The notes under the pieces: model-generated | Databases searched by the model: none | Told to the model about the DNA's origin: nothing | Seen by the model: the letters and a program-made list of their open reading frames with translations, nothing else | Source: Calvatia gigantea | Taxonomy: Eukaryota; Basidiomycota; Agaricomycetes; Agaricales; Lycoperdaceae | Reading direction: 5' to 3' | Assembly (NCBI GenBank): GCA_025093985.1 | Contig: JACAAK010000007.1 | Coordinates: 1,116,001 to 1,180,000, forward strand | DNA: 64,000 bases | Program-made: the position numbers and the translations under genes | In this document: positions 1-10,660 of the stretch, in pieces | Position numbering within the stretch: the first letter of the stretch is position 1 | Layout of the letters: each line of letters starts with the position of its first letter

Positions 1-297
1 AACGTTCAGTACTGGCAAAATTTCCCATCCAGAGAGATAGGACGTTGGTGGTGGAGGATGTACGACGGAAGCGCACAGCACGGGTTACAAATCCGCATGA
101 GACACCCGTTATATTTAAGTTCTGATACTGGCACCGCATTTAAAGGCGGAACGATGTGCAACTCCAGAGTAAGAAGTCCATGCAGAAATGAGAAGCTGGC
201 GAGGGTCTCGTCCTTGGGGTTTTATGTCCTGAGATTCGTACGGGCACCCATAATACTTTGGAAAGCATGCGCAGTGCAGGGAAGCGGGAACTCTTTG

Positions 298-460
298 GGC
301 ATCCTTGTGACAGTAATAAAGGCATATGACGTGACGCACAGCGTCACTCTGATTTATGTCCTCTGGGGTAGCAACGGCCGGCGGTCGTTCCAAAAAAAGC
401 ACAGAACCCTTTGGCAGTAGCCTTGTGACGGTCATAAAGCACATGACGTGACGCAGCGCG
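298..460 (+). promoter_or_regulatory. Upstream region of ORC6 with a repeated CRE-like element
   Basis: Two related blocks lie about 120 bases apart just before the ORC6 start. Each has CCTTGTGAC, then a T/AATAAAG-type stretch, then CATATGACGTGACGC or CACATGACGTGACGC. The shared core TGACGTGACGC resembles a CRE/ATF half-site followed by a GACGC element. Position (40-200 bases before the ATG) suggests promoter elements; no binding has been shown. Part of this upstream DNA is also found, diverged, at 4.8-5.25 kb. Confidence 0.45.
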
Positions 461-503
461 TGATGACAACACCCCCTTTGACAATCATTAATTACACCGC
501 ACC

Positions 504-1875
504 ATGCTGTCCAAAGCCGACGAAGAACAACTTCAGCGAGTCTGTGGAGACAATGAAACGTTGGCAGAAGCGCGCAAACTGATTCCACTCGCAAAAACGC
601 GTACAAAGCAGGGCTCAGGCCATTATCTACCAGGATTGACCACGGCTCTACCAGCTGTTTGCGCATATATCGCTTCAAAGCAGTAAGCATCCTCTTTCAT
701 GGATCCCAGTAGCCCTCTGAAATGAGCGAAATTAGCCTTAATAACAACGACGTTGCTTTGGATAGTGCCCGCCAATCATCCTGTCTCAACACGGCGGACT
801 TCACTAAGGCCTTGCGGATCGTCAAGACTGTGTTAGAGGCCGAACTGAGTCCCAGGAAAAGAAGAAAGGAGGTCACTTATGATATCTTGCATGAGAGATA
901 CCATGTCGGAATGTCATTTTCAAGCTTCAGCGTATTCTTGCGACAAGCAGAGCACGCGCTTGTTCAGCTGGACGGACGGCACAAGGTCGATGCACCCGAC
1001 TACCGGAGTGCAATTTTCTTCTGGGCGAGCTCAGTCATCAAGGTGTGTGTTCCCCTTTTTTTTTTTCCGAATTTGCACAATCCTTACACATTACTTGACA
1101 GGTAAAACAACTGCCGACGTTGGACGAATTTGCTCAAGATAACTTTCTACTCTCCAAACGTCTTACACCGATAATCAAGCTTCTCAACGACAAGTGCAAT
1201 TCATTGAAAAGCAAACTCGTTGAAGCCGCCAAGACCCCATCTCGTCCTTCCTCCCCAACTAAACTTTCTTCGTCACAACCATCAACCCCACGCACGCCTC
1301 GTCGATCACCCACCAAACCGCTTCGTGAACTTCCCACCCGAGAATCCGTTAAGAAGCATAGGCAGAACCTTCCCGTCGAAAAAGCAAGTCCATCACAAAC
1401 GCAGGAGCCTCAGGATGTGGAAATGACATCACTGGTAACGCCTACGAAAAAGCGAAAATTAGACACACCAAGCCTGACCGTTTCCCCATCGAAAAAACGA
1501 ATATCGTTCCCGCCAACTACACCATCCGCCTCACACATCACTCACATAACATCTCCGACAAAGTCGAAGCTAACTGCAACCGTAACGGTACCTTCACCCC
1601 TTCGTCGGTCAGCACGATCTGTGCTTCAGGAAGAAGTAGACGACGAAATGGACGTAGATGAAGACGATTTGGGCGGAGATATTAACCGGAGTCTTCAGTT
1701 CGACCTCTCCAAGGTGGAAAAGGACGATGAAGAAGAGGACGTGGAGGAACCAATGGTGATGAGACGGTTCAGACCTGTATACCAGGATTTCAGGCAGTGG
1801 TACGCCCGTGATGCGAGGGTGCTGAGAATGTGGAAAGCGGTCAGTGAGGGTATGACAAGTGAGGTGGAAGCGTAG
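504..1875 (+). CDS. ORC6: Origin recognition complex subunit 6 (Orc6)
   Basis: Orc6 is a subunit of the nuclear origin recognition complex that loads MCM helicases at replication origins. Three exons splice cleanly: 504-682, 727-1042 and 1102-1875, giving about 422 residues. The N-terminal ~165 residues form the helical cyclin/TFIIB-like fold expected of Orc6 (LPAVCAYIASK, then TKALRIVKTVLEAEL and SFSVFLRQAEHALVQLDG). The middle is a low-complexity Ser/Pro/Thr/Lys linker with SPT and TPRTP sites that are plausible CDK targets. It is followed by an acidic stretch and a conserved C-terminus (RFRPVYQDFRQWYARDARV), probably the ORC-binding tail. The introns of 44 and 59 bases are typical of basidiomycetes. 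A diverged copy of the last ~95 codons lies at 5.25-5.57 kb. Assignment rests on overall sequence character; I am confident. Confidence 0.88.
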
Positions 1876-2279
1876 GCCAGGAGGCTTGGCGAAATCTCAC
1901 CAAATTTGACCCGTTTTCTCATTCTTTTTTTCATGTTTTTGTTCGTCCTTGCCACTAGAGTTTGGCCTAAGGTCCGATGCCGATATTCCTACGCCTATCT
2001 CGTTTTATCTCTGACTCATTTGTCTGATGGTCTTCGGTGCCGTGGCATTCTACTATTCACGAAACCACTACAGACCATAATCTTGTGGTATAAAAGCCAT
2101 GCTACCCCCTATGTATAGTCTTATTCTAGTCTACTTTTCTCTCCTCTCCTCCCTTTCTCCCTCGGGGACCCCTTGAACACATCCTCTCATTTCAAGCCAA
2201 CGTCGTTATCACGATATCCCTTCTTCGAGCCCAATTAATCAAAGACATTGACTGGCGAGACTGGACTAAAATTTAAGCA

Positions 2280-4585
2280 TCAACTAAGGGGCTCCATGAT
2301 CGCTGTATCATCACTAGAAGGGTTGCGCTCGCCGCTGCTGTTTTCAACGCGATAGGGAAACACTAGATAATCGATGGAGTCACCCCAGCCACGGCGTAGC
2401 ACAAGTGGTCCAATGATGGCGTAATGTTCCATTGGCCCTACCTGGATGATAATGACAGCACACGGTTCTCCCACATCGACTGTTTTCTCCGGTCTCAAAA
2501 GGTTAGCCAGAGCACTCCAGTGAGTAGGGTCCATCTCGGTTTCCCCCATTGGACCGTTTAAGAACATGTTGCTTCGCTCGATCCCATTGCTCAGTGCTGA
2601 GGTCCTTTAAAAAAGGAAATTTTATAAATGGTTTTTGATACGCAAGATGATAGCTTACGGCCAAGTCAAATGCATCCCAGGTTGACCAGCGGGCCCGGCA
2701 GCCCCATTTTCGGATGCAAAGACCTGCGAACATGTTGTCCAAGTCACGTTCATTAAGTTCGGTCAGACCAAGCTTAAATGTGAACCTTTGACGAAATGCA
2801 GATGGTGCCTGTGAACGAACTGATCCAGTTAACTAGATAGGGTTGAAAATATCTGACGTAAGTGATTTGAGAGCCAATCACAAAGAGAGATTGGGTCGAA
2901 TTTCATGTAGTTAAATAACGTTGGGCTGAGGCTCTCAAAGGCCTCAATCAACTCAGAAGTGTCAAGCGAGAGACTTTGTTCCGTTGCATGTTGGCACGAA
3001 GAAGTATGGTGGGAGTGAATTAGAATGTGAAGCCATTGAAGCCTGGCCTCTGCAGTTGTAGTAACAAAAAGCTGGGATCTTTCATCTGTGGAGGGCGGTT
3101 CCCAAGAAAGCGTGATATAGCCTATAGGTGCCGCTCAACAAACCTCACAACAAAGTAGGACCGAAAACTCACCCCCGACATAAACGGATTTCAAGGTGTT
3201 GACGCAACGTCGCCATATGTTCTCCAGCTCTCGGTCCGGGTGAATGTAGTAGGATTGGGAGCGAGAACGATCTTTGAGAAAATCCGAGAAAGAGGCATGA
3301 AGGAACTGAACAGGCTTCTTGTGTGACTCATTTGGTGGTGGGAATGTGAGGACCGAGTGTAGTTTGCGCAACGCAGCATAGGCGGCGTGTTGTTTGAGTC
3401 CCAAGACACTGCATAGTTGGAGTAGGTTCCAGGTTTTGCCTGAAACAGGTCGCCTGAGAAGGTAGAAGCCGAGAATAGTTTTCGTTGTAGGGAGAGACTC
3501 GGGTGGGACATCTGACACTGATCGTCATATACAATAAGTCAAGTGCCTGGAAAGGGTTCTTCTTCACTTCGTGAGATGGGTTGTGGCTGTCCGCCACGCT
3601 TCGGCCGATTCGATATAAAATATCCTCAAGGCGCGCCACCGGATTTTCCCTGCCGATGTAGTCGACCAACGTTGAGGCGAAGACAAACAGTCCGGAGGAG
3701 GCTTTCGTGAGCTGCAAAAAGTTATTTTCGGACGGCCACAACGATGGCACCACGTCGGAGTAGCGGCGTCGAATTTTTGCAAATTCTGTGCGAAGATAGA
3801 GTTCTACACTTCGTAACGCTTCCTCAGAATCTATAGGCACCTCTAGTTTCCGAAATTCTTTGACCTCTTCCTCACCCTGAGCTGAAAGCCGCTTGTAAGT
3901 GCACTTCTGGTCGGCTAGCGATGATCCAGACAATTGAAGTGGTAGGGGCATGGGGGAAGATGGATTCTCGAACGAGATCGATGATCCTGTATTGGTCTCT
4001 CTCGTTGTTGATTTCATCAAACCCATCCAAAAGTATCACCCAGCGTCGAGAGCCGACATTGGTGCCTTCGGTTGCAAACGGAACAACAAAGAGGCGTTTG
4101 AACTGCTCATCAATGGACTTCTCTAGGAAACCGGGATCAACGAGTTTTTCTCCCATATAACGACGGTACTCGGGGTCTGCCACGGCAAAGGTATACGCCA
4201 AGGTTGTAAAAACCTTCTTGGGGTCATCTCGATGATTGGGACGAGAGAAAAATAATGTTGCACATCTTAGAGGGGGAAGAGGACATATGATTTCGGCTAA
4301 GCTCTGCATGATTGCGGACTTGCCGATACCGGCCGGACCAACGAGCCAGACAATTTTTGTCCCCGGAGTGACACCATGGATGAGCATCTGCAACTGCTCG
4401 AGGAAATCTGTGTGAGTGTCCGGGTGGCATCGGGGAGGATCATCGCGACTTGAGGAGTCAAATTCCGTTCCGGGATGATATGCCGAGCCATTTGTTCCAA
4501 TACTGTACAGTGTAGGGCGTTGATATGCCTCAGCCCCTTGTATCGATGAGAGTAGGGTACCGGCATTACTTACCACTGGGGCCAT
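2280..4585 (-). pseudogene. NACHT/NLR-like P-loop NTPase, apparently disrupted
   Basis: The reading starts at 4585 (MAPVVSNAG). A leader with PRCHPDTHTDFLEQL precedes a Walker A motif GPAGIGKSA and a Walker B motif WVILLDGFDEI, then IIASRPEVHLQAAFSS. This is the order of agaricomycete NACHT (nephrocystin-3-N-like) proteins, fungal NLR-type signalling ATPases linked in some fungi to self/non-self recognition. The homologous reading then jumps frame twice: near 3875-3890 (after AAFSS, resuming at GEEEVKEFRKLEVP) and near 3515 (after LLYMTIS, resuming at SDVPPESLP). I found no GT..AG pair that repairs either jump. Downstream are the winged-helix-like segment (ILGFYLLRRPVSGKTWNLLQ) and HASFSDFLKDRSRS, then an exon ending near 2870 and weaker exons to 2280. 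It may be a decayed gene or carry sequencing indels. No C-terminal repeats (WD, ANK, TPR) were seen. Confidence 0.7.
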
Positions 4586-4779
4586 GATGTTGATGAACCT
4601 CTGCCATTATTGGTTGGTTGATGACAACACCTCGAGCATTAGGCAAAAAACCACCAATATGTGAACTAGTTGAGGAGACTGCCAGGGATGATTGGAAAAC
4701 CGCAATCCACTTTCAAGACACCGTGCACCTGGAAGGGCCCAAGTCGGGTAACGATATACGAAGTTTTCGCTATACAGGC

Positions 4780-5250
4780 CTCTGAAAAGTTTACAGATGG
4801 AATTTCCCATTCGGAAAGGCAGAATGTTGATGGTGGAGAAAAGAACCAGGATGCACGAGGAAAGCGCACGACACGGGTTATAAATCAGTATGAGACGCCC
4901 GTCGTATTAAATTCCTATGTTGACACCGTATTGCATGTAATTTTGGAATGAGAAGCCCACACATAGCTAAGAAGCTGGCGAGGGCCACATCCTTGAGGTT
5001 TTTATGTCCTCTGAATAGCAACGGCTGGTGGTCGTTCCAAAAAAAGCACAGAACCGCTTAAGTTTTTCATGAAATAATGTGCGCACAATGATCAGTATGC
5101 GCATTCAAGTCATTCCGTCGGGTCTCGGGGTGGTTGGAACTGAGATACATATGTTTGTTCCAACAATGGGCACCCCATAGTATGGGTAGCGATGGCTGTC
5201 GCTCCAAATCGTAATTCTTTAGGCATCCTTGTGACAGTAATGAAGGAACA
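4780..5250 (+). repeat. Diverged copy of the ORC6 upstream region
   Basis: Several stretches match bases 25-420 of the window with roughly four in five bases the same by eye. Examples are CGGGTTATAAATCAGTATGA against the block at 85-105, GAAGCTGGCGAGGG at about 4970 against 190, the block with GGTCGTTCCAAAAAAAGCAC at about 5030 against 383, and GGCATCCTTGTGACAGTAAT at about 5221 against 298. The blocks are not fully colinear with the original, so rearrangement followed the duplication. It abuts the ORC6 3' fragment at about 5250. Confidence 0.75.
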
Positions 5251-5575
5251 TAACGGTACCTTTCCCCCTTTGTCGGTTGGCACGATCTGTGCTTCAGGAC
5301 AGAGTAGATGACAGAATGGACGTGGATGAAGATGGTTTGGGTGGAGAGGTGAACCAGAGTCTTCAGTTCGACTCAAAAGTGAAAAAGGACGACGAAGGGG
5401 AGGACTTGGAGGAGCCAACGGTCACGAGACGGTTCAGACCTGTATACCAGGATTTCACGCAGTGGTACGCCCGTGATGCGAGGGTGCTCAGAATGTGGAA
5501 AGTGGTCGGTGAGGGTATGACAAGTGAGGTGGAAACGTAGGCTGGGAGGAGGCTTGGGGAAATCTCGCCAAACTT
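5251..5575 (+). pseudogene. ORC6 3'-end fragment (truncated duplicate)
   Basis: From AACGGTACC at about 5250 the DNA follows ORC6 1588-1905. It encodes the acidic stretch and conserved tail (RFRPVYQDFTQWYARDARV, LRMWKVVGEGMTSEVE) and stops at the same codon position (5538-5540). The frame is still open over about 87 codons and many differences are conservative. However, the whole N-terminal fold and both introns are missing, and the fragment is joined directly to duplicated upstream DNA. Homology continues about 35 bases past the stop. It cannot be a working Orc6. A short transcript encoding only the ORC-binding tail is conceivable, but that is inference. Confidence 0.85.
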
Positions 5576-5961
5576 CAGGCCTTAACACCTGATTTTTCCC
5601 AATCTCACCCAGAAAGCGCTATCACGTTCAGGTGACAGTTACCAATCCTCGCTTGCCATTCCTCTCTTCCTGCTAGACATTGTGTGCGACGTCTATCTAG
5701 CCAAAAGCAATGATCGATAACGCAACTGGCTGAATACAGCTAACGTTCGCCCAGGGTGGTTCGGTTGATTGTGCAAGGATTCAAATTGGGCACCACTCCC
5801 AACGCACGACGCCTGGCCACCCACATAGTGACTTCCATCCTCATAGCTATTCGAATGCTTTGTCAAATGTTTTATGCGGGGTTACTTACATACTCAAACT
5901 CAAACGGTTACAACACATGTATCGCAGGACAGGACGCTCCATAATCACGTTGCCCTATCAT
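5576..5961. other. Intergenic, no feature seen
   Basis: The stretch lies between the ORC6 fragment and the 3' end of the P450 gene. It probably includes the P450 3' untranslated region. I saw no coding or repeat signal. Confidence 0.4.
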
Positions 5962-8626
5962 TTATTCTTTGTCCACTAAGCTGATGACCATGGGCAACGA
6001 CGGTTGAGTGACGTCTTCCCCCTCCACAACGGGCGCAGCTATTCCAGGCATTTTCCACATGATTTTCTTTCCTGCGTTCTCGAAGTTGAAAGAGCTAATC
6101 AGGAGCGAAAGCACGACCTCTATTGACCCGGAAGATCGCCGATCAGCATAACATGTGTGAAGTGCAGCCAAGAAGGATTGAAACGCACTCATCTCGAGTT
6201 GTGAGAATTTGAATCCGCTTGGAGGCGACCAATTGTCAGAGCCAAGACCCATATAGAGAAGACCGAGGACCTTACATGCAGGCGCGACTTCCGCCCAAAA
6301 AAGTCATCCTACCACCAAGTCTTGGTCAATACCCCAGAAAATGCCACATTCTGACTTAAAAAATACCCACAGATGCGAATAAACACCAGGCATGTGAGCC
6401 TCGGCCACTTTTTCCGGTACTGGGCCCAGCCATCGCTCCGGCTTCCATTCATACGAGTCCTCGCCCCACATTTCTGGATTCGTGTTCGCACCAAGGACGG
6501 AGAGCAGGAGGGTCGTGCCATTGGGAACGATTATCTCTGTGACCTCGGAACCTGAAGTAGTTTTAATCGGCTTAGAGAGCGGGAGAACCATGTCTTTGCG
6601 AACGCTGTCCAGTGAAAATTGGTTAATATTTAATCTAACTGAGTCACGAGGGTGTGTGGAAGAAGCCTTACGTCCGAATCGCAGTTGTCAATGGGGGATA
6701 TCTAATTCCAAAGTCAGTCAGGAAATCTGGGAGGGAGGACTAGAAATGGGAAATTTACACTCGAAGCGTTTCGCGACACACGGCGTCGAGATATGGCAAC
6801 GCCACCAGCTTGTCGTAATCCAGCTCTCTTCCACCGTTTGCTTTCTTTGCTTCTATCAACTCTGCACGCAGTTTATTCTGGACATGTGGGTTCTCTGCTA
6901 GGAGGTATAGGATGCGAGAGAGCGCAGACGAGGTTGTATCCATAGCTGCAAACGTTAACGAACTAAAAAAAGATAGGGGGCGTTAGGGCGAAGGAGTAAA
7001 GGATGATATGCATCGAAAAACATACGCGACCTGACCAAAGACTTCTTCATCCGACAACCTATCCTCTTCTGCCGCACTCGCATTTGCCCTCACTATGGTA
7101 CAATCAATTCTTCAACAATAATGTTAACGCAGCACAGAAAACCCACTCACTCAAAATGCTGATAACATCTTTCCTCCCATCATCTCCCTCACTCTCCATC
7201 GCCTTCTGCTTGGTTCTATAAATATCCAGAGCAGTGTCTTGTAACACATCCACAATTCCCTTCAAATCCTGAACCCACTGCGAAGGGAGGTGGTCCACAA
7301 TCCACCGTTTCACACGCGGGAAATTGAATCGGGCCGGTGAATGGGAACAGGTAATGTGCGACGATGAATGCTTTCGGGCCCGATAGCAGTCCGCTATATT
7401 ACCCATAACCAATTAAATCGCATGTTGGGTGTTTCGACGAATAAGGAGAGGGAGAGACGTACCCGAATCGCTTGACGGAGCGACTGTACGAGCCGTCGTC
7501 TTCATCCTTTAATGAGTCGAACGAGTATCCCATTCCGCTTTGACCAATTAGCTCGAGCGCGGTGCGTGTCATCCAGTGGAGGATATCAATTTCTTTGGGT
7601 TCAGACTTGACTTGGTCGAGGATAGCAGTGCGGAGCTGATTAAATGGGATGATTAAATGTTGTGTCGGGAGAAAAGATGTGGGAGCACGTACTCTTCCTG
7701 TTACTTCATAGAATATGGGTGCTGAAAAGCATCAATAATGATCTAGCATTGAGCAAAGTCAAATAAGAGGGAGACTGAGACGCACTCATTTCGCGCATAT
7801 GAGCGATAGAAAATACGGGGTTAAGCATCTTTCTCTGTTTCCTGTGCTGTTCGCCTGTGGAGGGGAAATCTCAGTGAGGGTTCTGATGGTATTGTGTATA
7901 TCTTGTTGTTACTCAAAGAAAGACTACGCACCCAAAGTCGATAACAGACCCTCTCCAAAAAACATCTTGTTCGTCCTATAATGAAATATTTTCAAAAACT
8001 CTACATTTCTGCAGAGCAATGAATGATGCGGGACACATACGCGATGAAAGCAGGAGACTCTTCGTAGATGTATTGATCCTATATTCGGGTTCAACAAATT
8101 ATCCTCACACTGCCATAGACACACACCTTGACAAGGATATGGTGTAACGCCTTCGGGTCAAAAAGGCATAAAAGACGTTCCTGCAATGAATTCCTTAAGA
8201 TCGGGAATAGGTGGATGGTTACGATTTCATCTTCGGACTCACCCCGAGGAGGCCCTTGATTTTCATAACACTGCCGTCTGCACCACCACCATCGTCATCG
8301 CGATTAACTTTCTGAACCCACACATCAAGAGAAGCCTACTCACATCGTTCCAAAATATCATAGTGGAATTTCCAAGCGTTATTATCGTACAGCTCATGGA
8401 TATTTCCTGTCGTGACATAACGCCCGATAATTACTGAGCTATATCTTCCTCAGAAACGAACGAGTTTGCTCACCAAAGATGATAGAAGACGCTGGTGGTC
8501 CAGGTATCTGGTCCAAAGGAGACTTGACGATATACGCCCTCAAGAATTTCCAAACGACGGCCGAAATCGCGTAGACAAATACTGCTTGGACGAGTAACGA
8601 AGCCATACCTTCCAAATCCGCCAGTT
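5962..8626 (-). CDS. Cytochrome P450 monooxygenase (copy 1)
   Basis: This is a membrane-anchored haem-thiolate monooxygenase of unknown substrate. The start at 8626 gives an N-terminal anchor (LLVQAVFVYAISAVVWKFL) and then the proline hinge KSPLDQIPGPPASS. Later exons, in order, hold FGEGLLSTL, HRKQRKMLNPVFSIAHMREM (C helix), a long helical exon near 7104-7330, the I-helix exon with MDTTSSALSRIL, the K-helix CRETLR (ExxR), and the PERW region near 6390. The haem loop is split by an intron: MTFLGGSRAC at about 6290-6320 and IGFKFSQLEM from about 6205, so the Cys ligand is kept. The C-terminus ends at the stop at 5962. About ten or more short introns are present. It is clearly paralogous to the P450 at 30.05-32.61 kb (same exon order and near-identical motifs). 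CYP family not assigned. Confidence 0.9.
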
Positions 8627-9606
8627 TGTAATGCCAGAGTATAGCGCTTGTCGTGTGCAACGGATGGGAAGTACTGAACAATATATTCTCTGATAGCATT
8701 GGAGTGAGTGGGAAGATATATGTCTGTCAGTGATAGTCCTTCGCCCCGCTGACATATTTCTGTGTACGTCAATTGATTTCGCTGCGGCGGCTGGCCGACC
8801 GGTTTTATGAGGTGAGAAGCTTGAAGGTATATATCGGATGGGGAAATTCGAGTTGTGTCATGTTGAAGGTGTAGTGTTAAATCCAGGTGAGATAGCTTCG
8901 ACTACACTCAAGCAGAACCCAGCGGCTGTTTACCACTACTTAGCTCTTTGGATCAATTCGTGATTCCGAGGATGCGTGGGATGTGGGGAAATTTCTGATG
9001 AGATGTGGAGTGGAAATGTTGTTTGTTTGGGATTATGATCATTGATCGTGTTGATTCGTTGCGAAGTTGACCTTGAACTTGAAACCCGAAAAAGGGTCCG
9101 TGACGAGGCTTTGGGGGAATAGATCAGACCTTCTGGAAGGACCCTGCCGTTCGATTCTGACATACGGTAAGTATGTGAGGTTGTATTGGAAGTAGTATTG
9201 GAAGTAGTGTGTACTTATGTACGTTGTACAAGTAGTTTGCTGTAGCAAGGATAAACGATAGATGTGTCAAGTGTTCCAGGAAAGTACACGATAGACGGGT
9301 GGCAGTGTCCAAGAAGCAAAAAGTCCCAGGGATCATGTTAACTAAGTGTGCGTGTGAAATCAAGAAAAATACAGTGTGTTGGTGCGAGATTTGATAGGAT
9401 CGCAGAAGCAAGGGAGCCCGAGAAGCCGAGAGGGAGAGAGGGTAGGGGGGGGGGGGGGTACTAAGAGCCTTCTACCACCCACCCGAGCTATTCTGTGGCG
9501 CAAAATGAGGCATCCCACGCCACGCATTTGTACACAAATATTACTACTCACGGTTCGATCCTGTCTCTTCGCCTCCGAATAAATTAACACCAAAATCATA
9601 AATACC
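8627..9606. other. Intergenic between P450 and DUF6593 gene; holds a poly-G tract
   Basis: This stretch includes the P450 promoter and the 3' end of the next gene. A run of 14 G bases lies at about 9445-9458, and a short direct repeat of TATTGGAAGTAG at about 9183-9208. Short ORFs on the minus strand show no family features and I regard them as chance. Confidence 0.4.
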
Positions 9607-10562
9607 TCATCCTTCCAAAGTGCCGCCGGCGCTAGGTGTAAAACTGGAGGTTTGGTTTTGCGGAAGAGGTGGTTCCGGTAGGGTATGTACAAACTCGCAG
9701 GCGACACGTTTGTCCTCGGGGTTATGGTCCAGTATACTGGCCATGTAAGAGAAGGAATCAGTTTCCGAGGACCTGGGACTCGAGTCGTCCCTGCTAGCCT
9801 TCTCGTCGACGTCACTCCGGCGGCTAGCCCTGCGATCAATTCCACCATTCTTCCCATCACCTACTGCGTCGAGAACAGCCAGGGAAGCCTATATGATAAA
9901 GTACGGCATTCGTGAATTTATGATATGAAGGGTGGTGGTTGTGTGATTGACTGACCTTCCACTGTTCATTTTGATAAGACAGCTCGTACTCGGATCCATC
10001 CGCAGACCATCGCCAAGAACGTGCGCCACACGTTACAGAGCGCCACCACTCGGTTAGTCCGATAAACCCCAGAAGGGTGGACGAAGGACGGAGGAGAGAC
10101 CAACACCCCACAGACGACGGGACATTGCGGTACCGAGTTTGAATCGTCATGTCGTTTGGCCGTTTTGGAATTATGTGTTGTGGTCTGAGTCGCCTGCGTC
10201 AATCGGCGTACGCTGCCCCTTTCATTCTTCTTCTTCTTCTTCTTATTCACCATGTTCTTCTCCGTTCGTCCCCCTCTGACTTTTTCAACGTCTTGAGGAT
10301 GGGTTGGACTGAACCTGGTGGGGATGTGTTTGATATCTGATATAGATTTTCTGTGCCCATGAACCTCAAATAATCGCTCCCTCCAATAAATAGCACCAAC
10401 GATGGGAGAGTCACCCGGTAAAGGATTAGCATCTTTGAGTATGGTTACCGTTCGTCCCCAGAGATTGTGTGATGTAGTGATGGTATAAATGATGGAGTTG
10501 TCGACAGAAGACCTGATGTTGGCATTGAGGAGGTTGGTTTTGTTATCGAGTAATGCCTCCAT
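9607..10562 (-). CDS. DUF6593-type basidiomycete protein
   Basis: The start at 10562 reads MEALLDNKTNLLNANIRSSV, followed by IIYTITTSHNLWGRTVTILK and IVGAIYWRERLFEVHG. This has the look of the DUF6593 beta-rich domain found in many copies in agaricomycetes, whose function is unknown. A probable intron follows the lysine-rich stretch (about 10054-10139, GTACCG..CGAG). Then comes CGARSWRWSADGSEYELS, the second half of the domain, an intron (about 9889-9953), and a hydrophilic tail ending with the stop at 9607. A run of six lysines encoded by AAG repeats (about 10230-10250) lies between the two halves of the domain. It is either a species-specific insertion or sequence that is spliced out. Total length is near 270 residues. 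Domain assignment is moderately sure; the exon edges less so. Confidence 0.6.
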
Positions 10563-10616
10563 GGGGGATGACGGGGTTTCGCAAGGAAGTAGGGAGAGGA
10601 GAAAAGCGAGGACGGG

Positions 10617-10656
10617 AAGAGAGAGAGAGCGAGAGAGCGAGAGAGCGAGAGAGAGG
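10617..10656. repeat. GA-rich simple repeat
   Basis: About 40 bases are made of GAGAGAGC units in the upstream region of the DUF6593 gene, roughly 60 bases before its start. As a (CT)n tract on the sense strand it may act as a pyrimidine-rich core promoter, which is common in basidiomycetes. Confidence 0.8.
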
Positions 10657-10660
10657 GAGT

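Noticed and set aside
115..690. Long open frame of 191 codons on the minus strand over the ORC6 upstream region
   Set aside because: It has no family features, runs antisense over ORC6 exon 1, and its frame is broken in the duplicated copy at 4.8-5.2 kb.
6200..6330. Apparent loss of the P450 haem-binding loop in copy 1
   Set aside because: The loop is split by an intron; MTFLGGSRAC plus IGFKFSQLEM gives an intact Cys ligand. The same arrangement occurs in copy 2.
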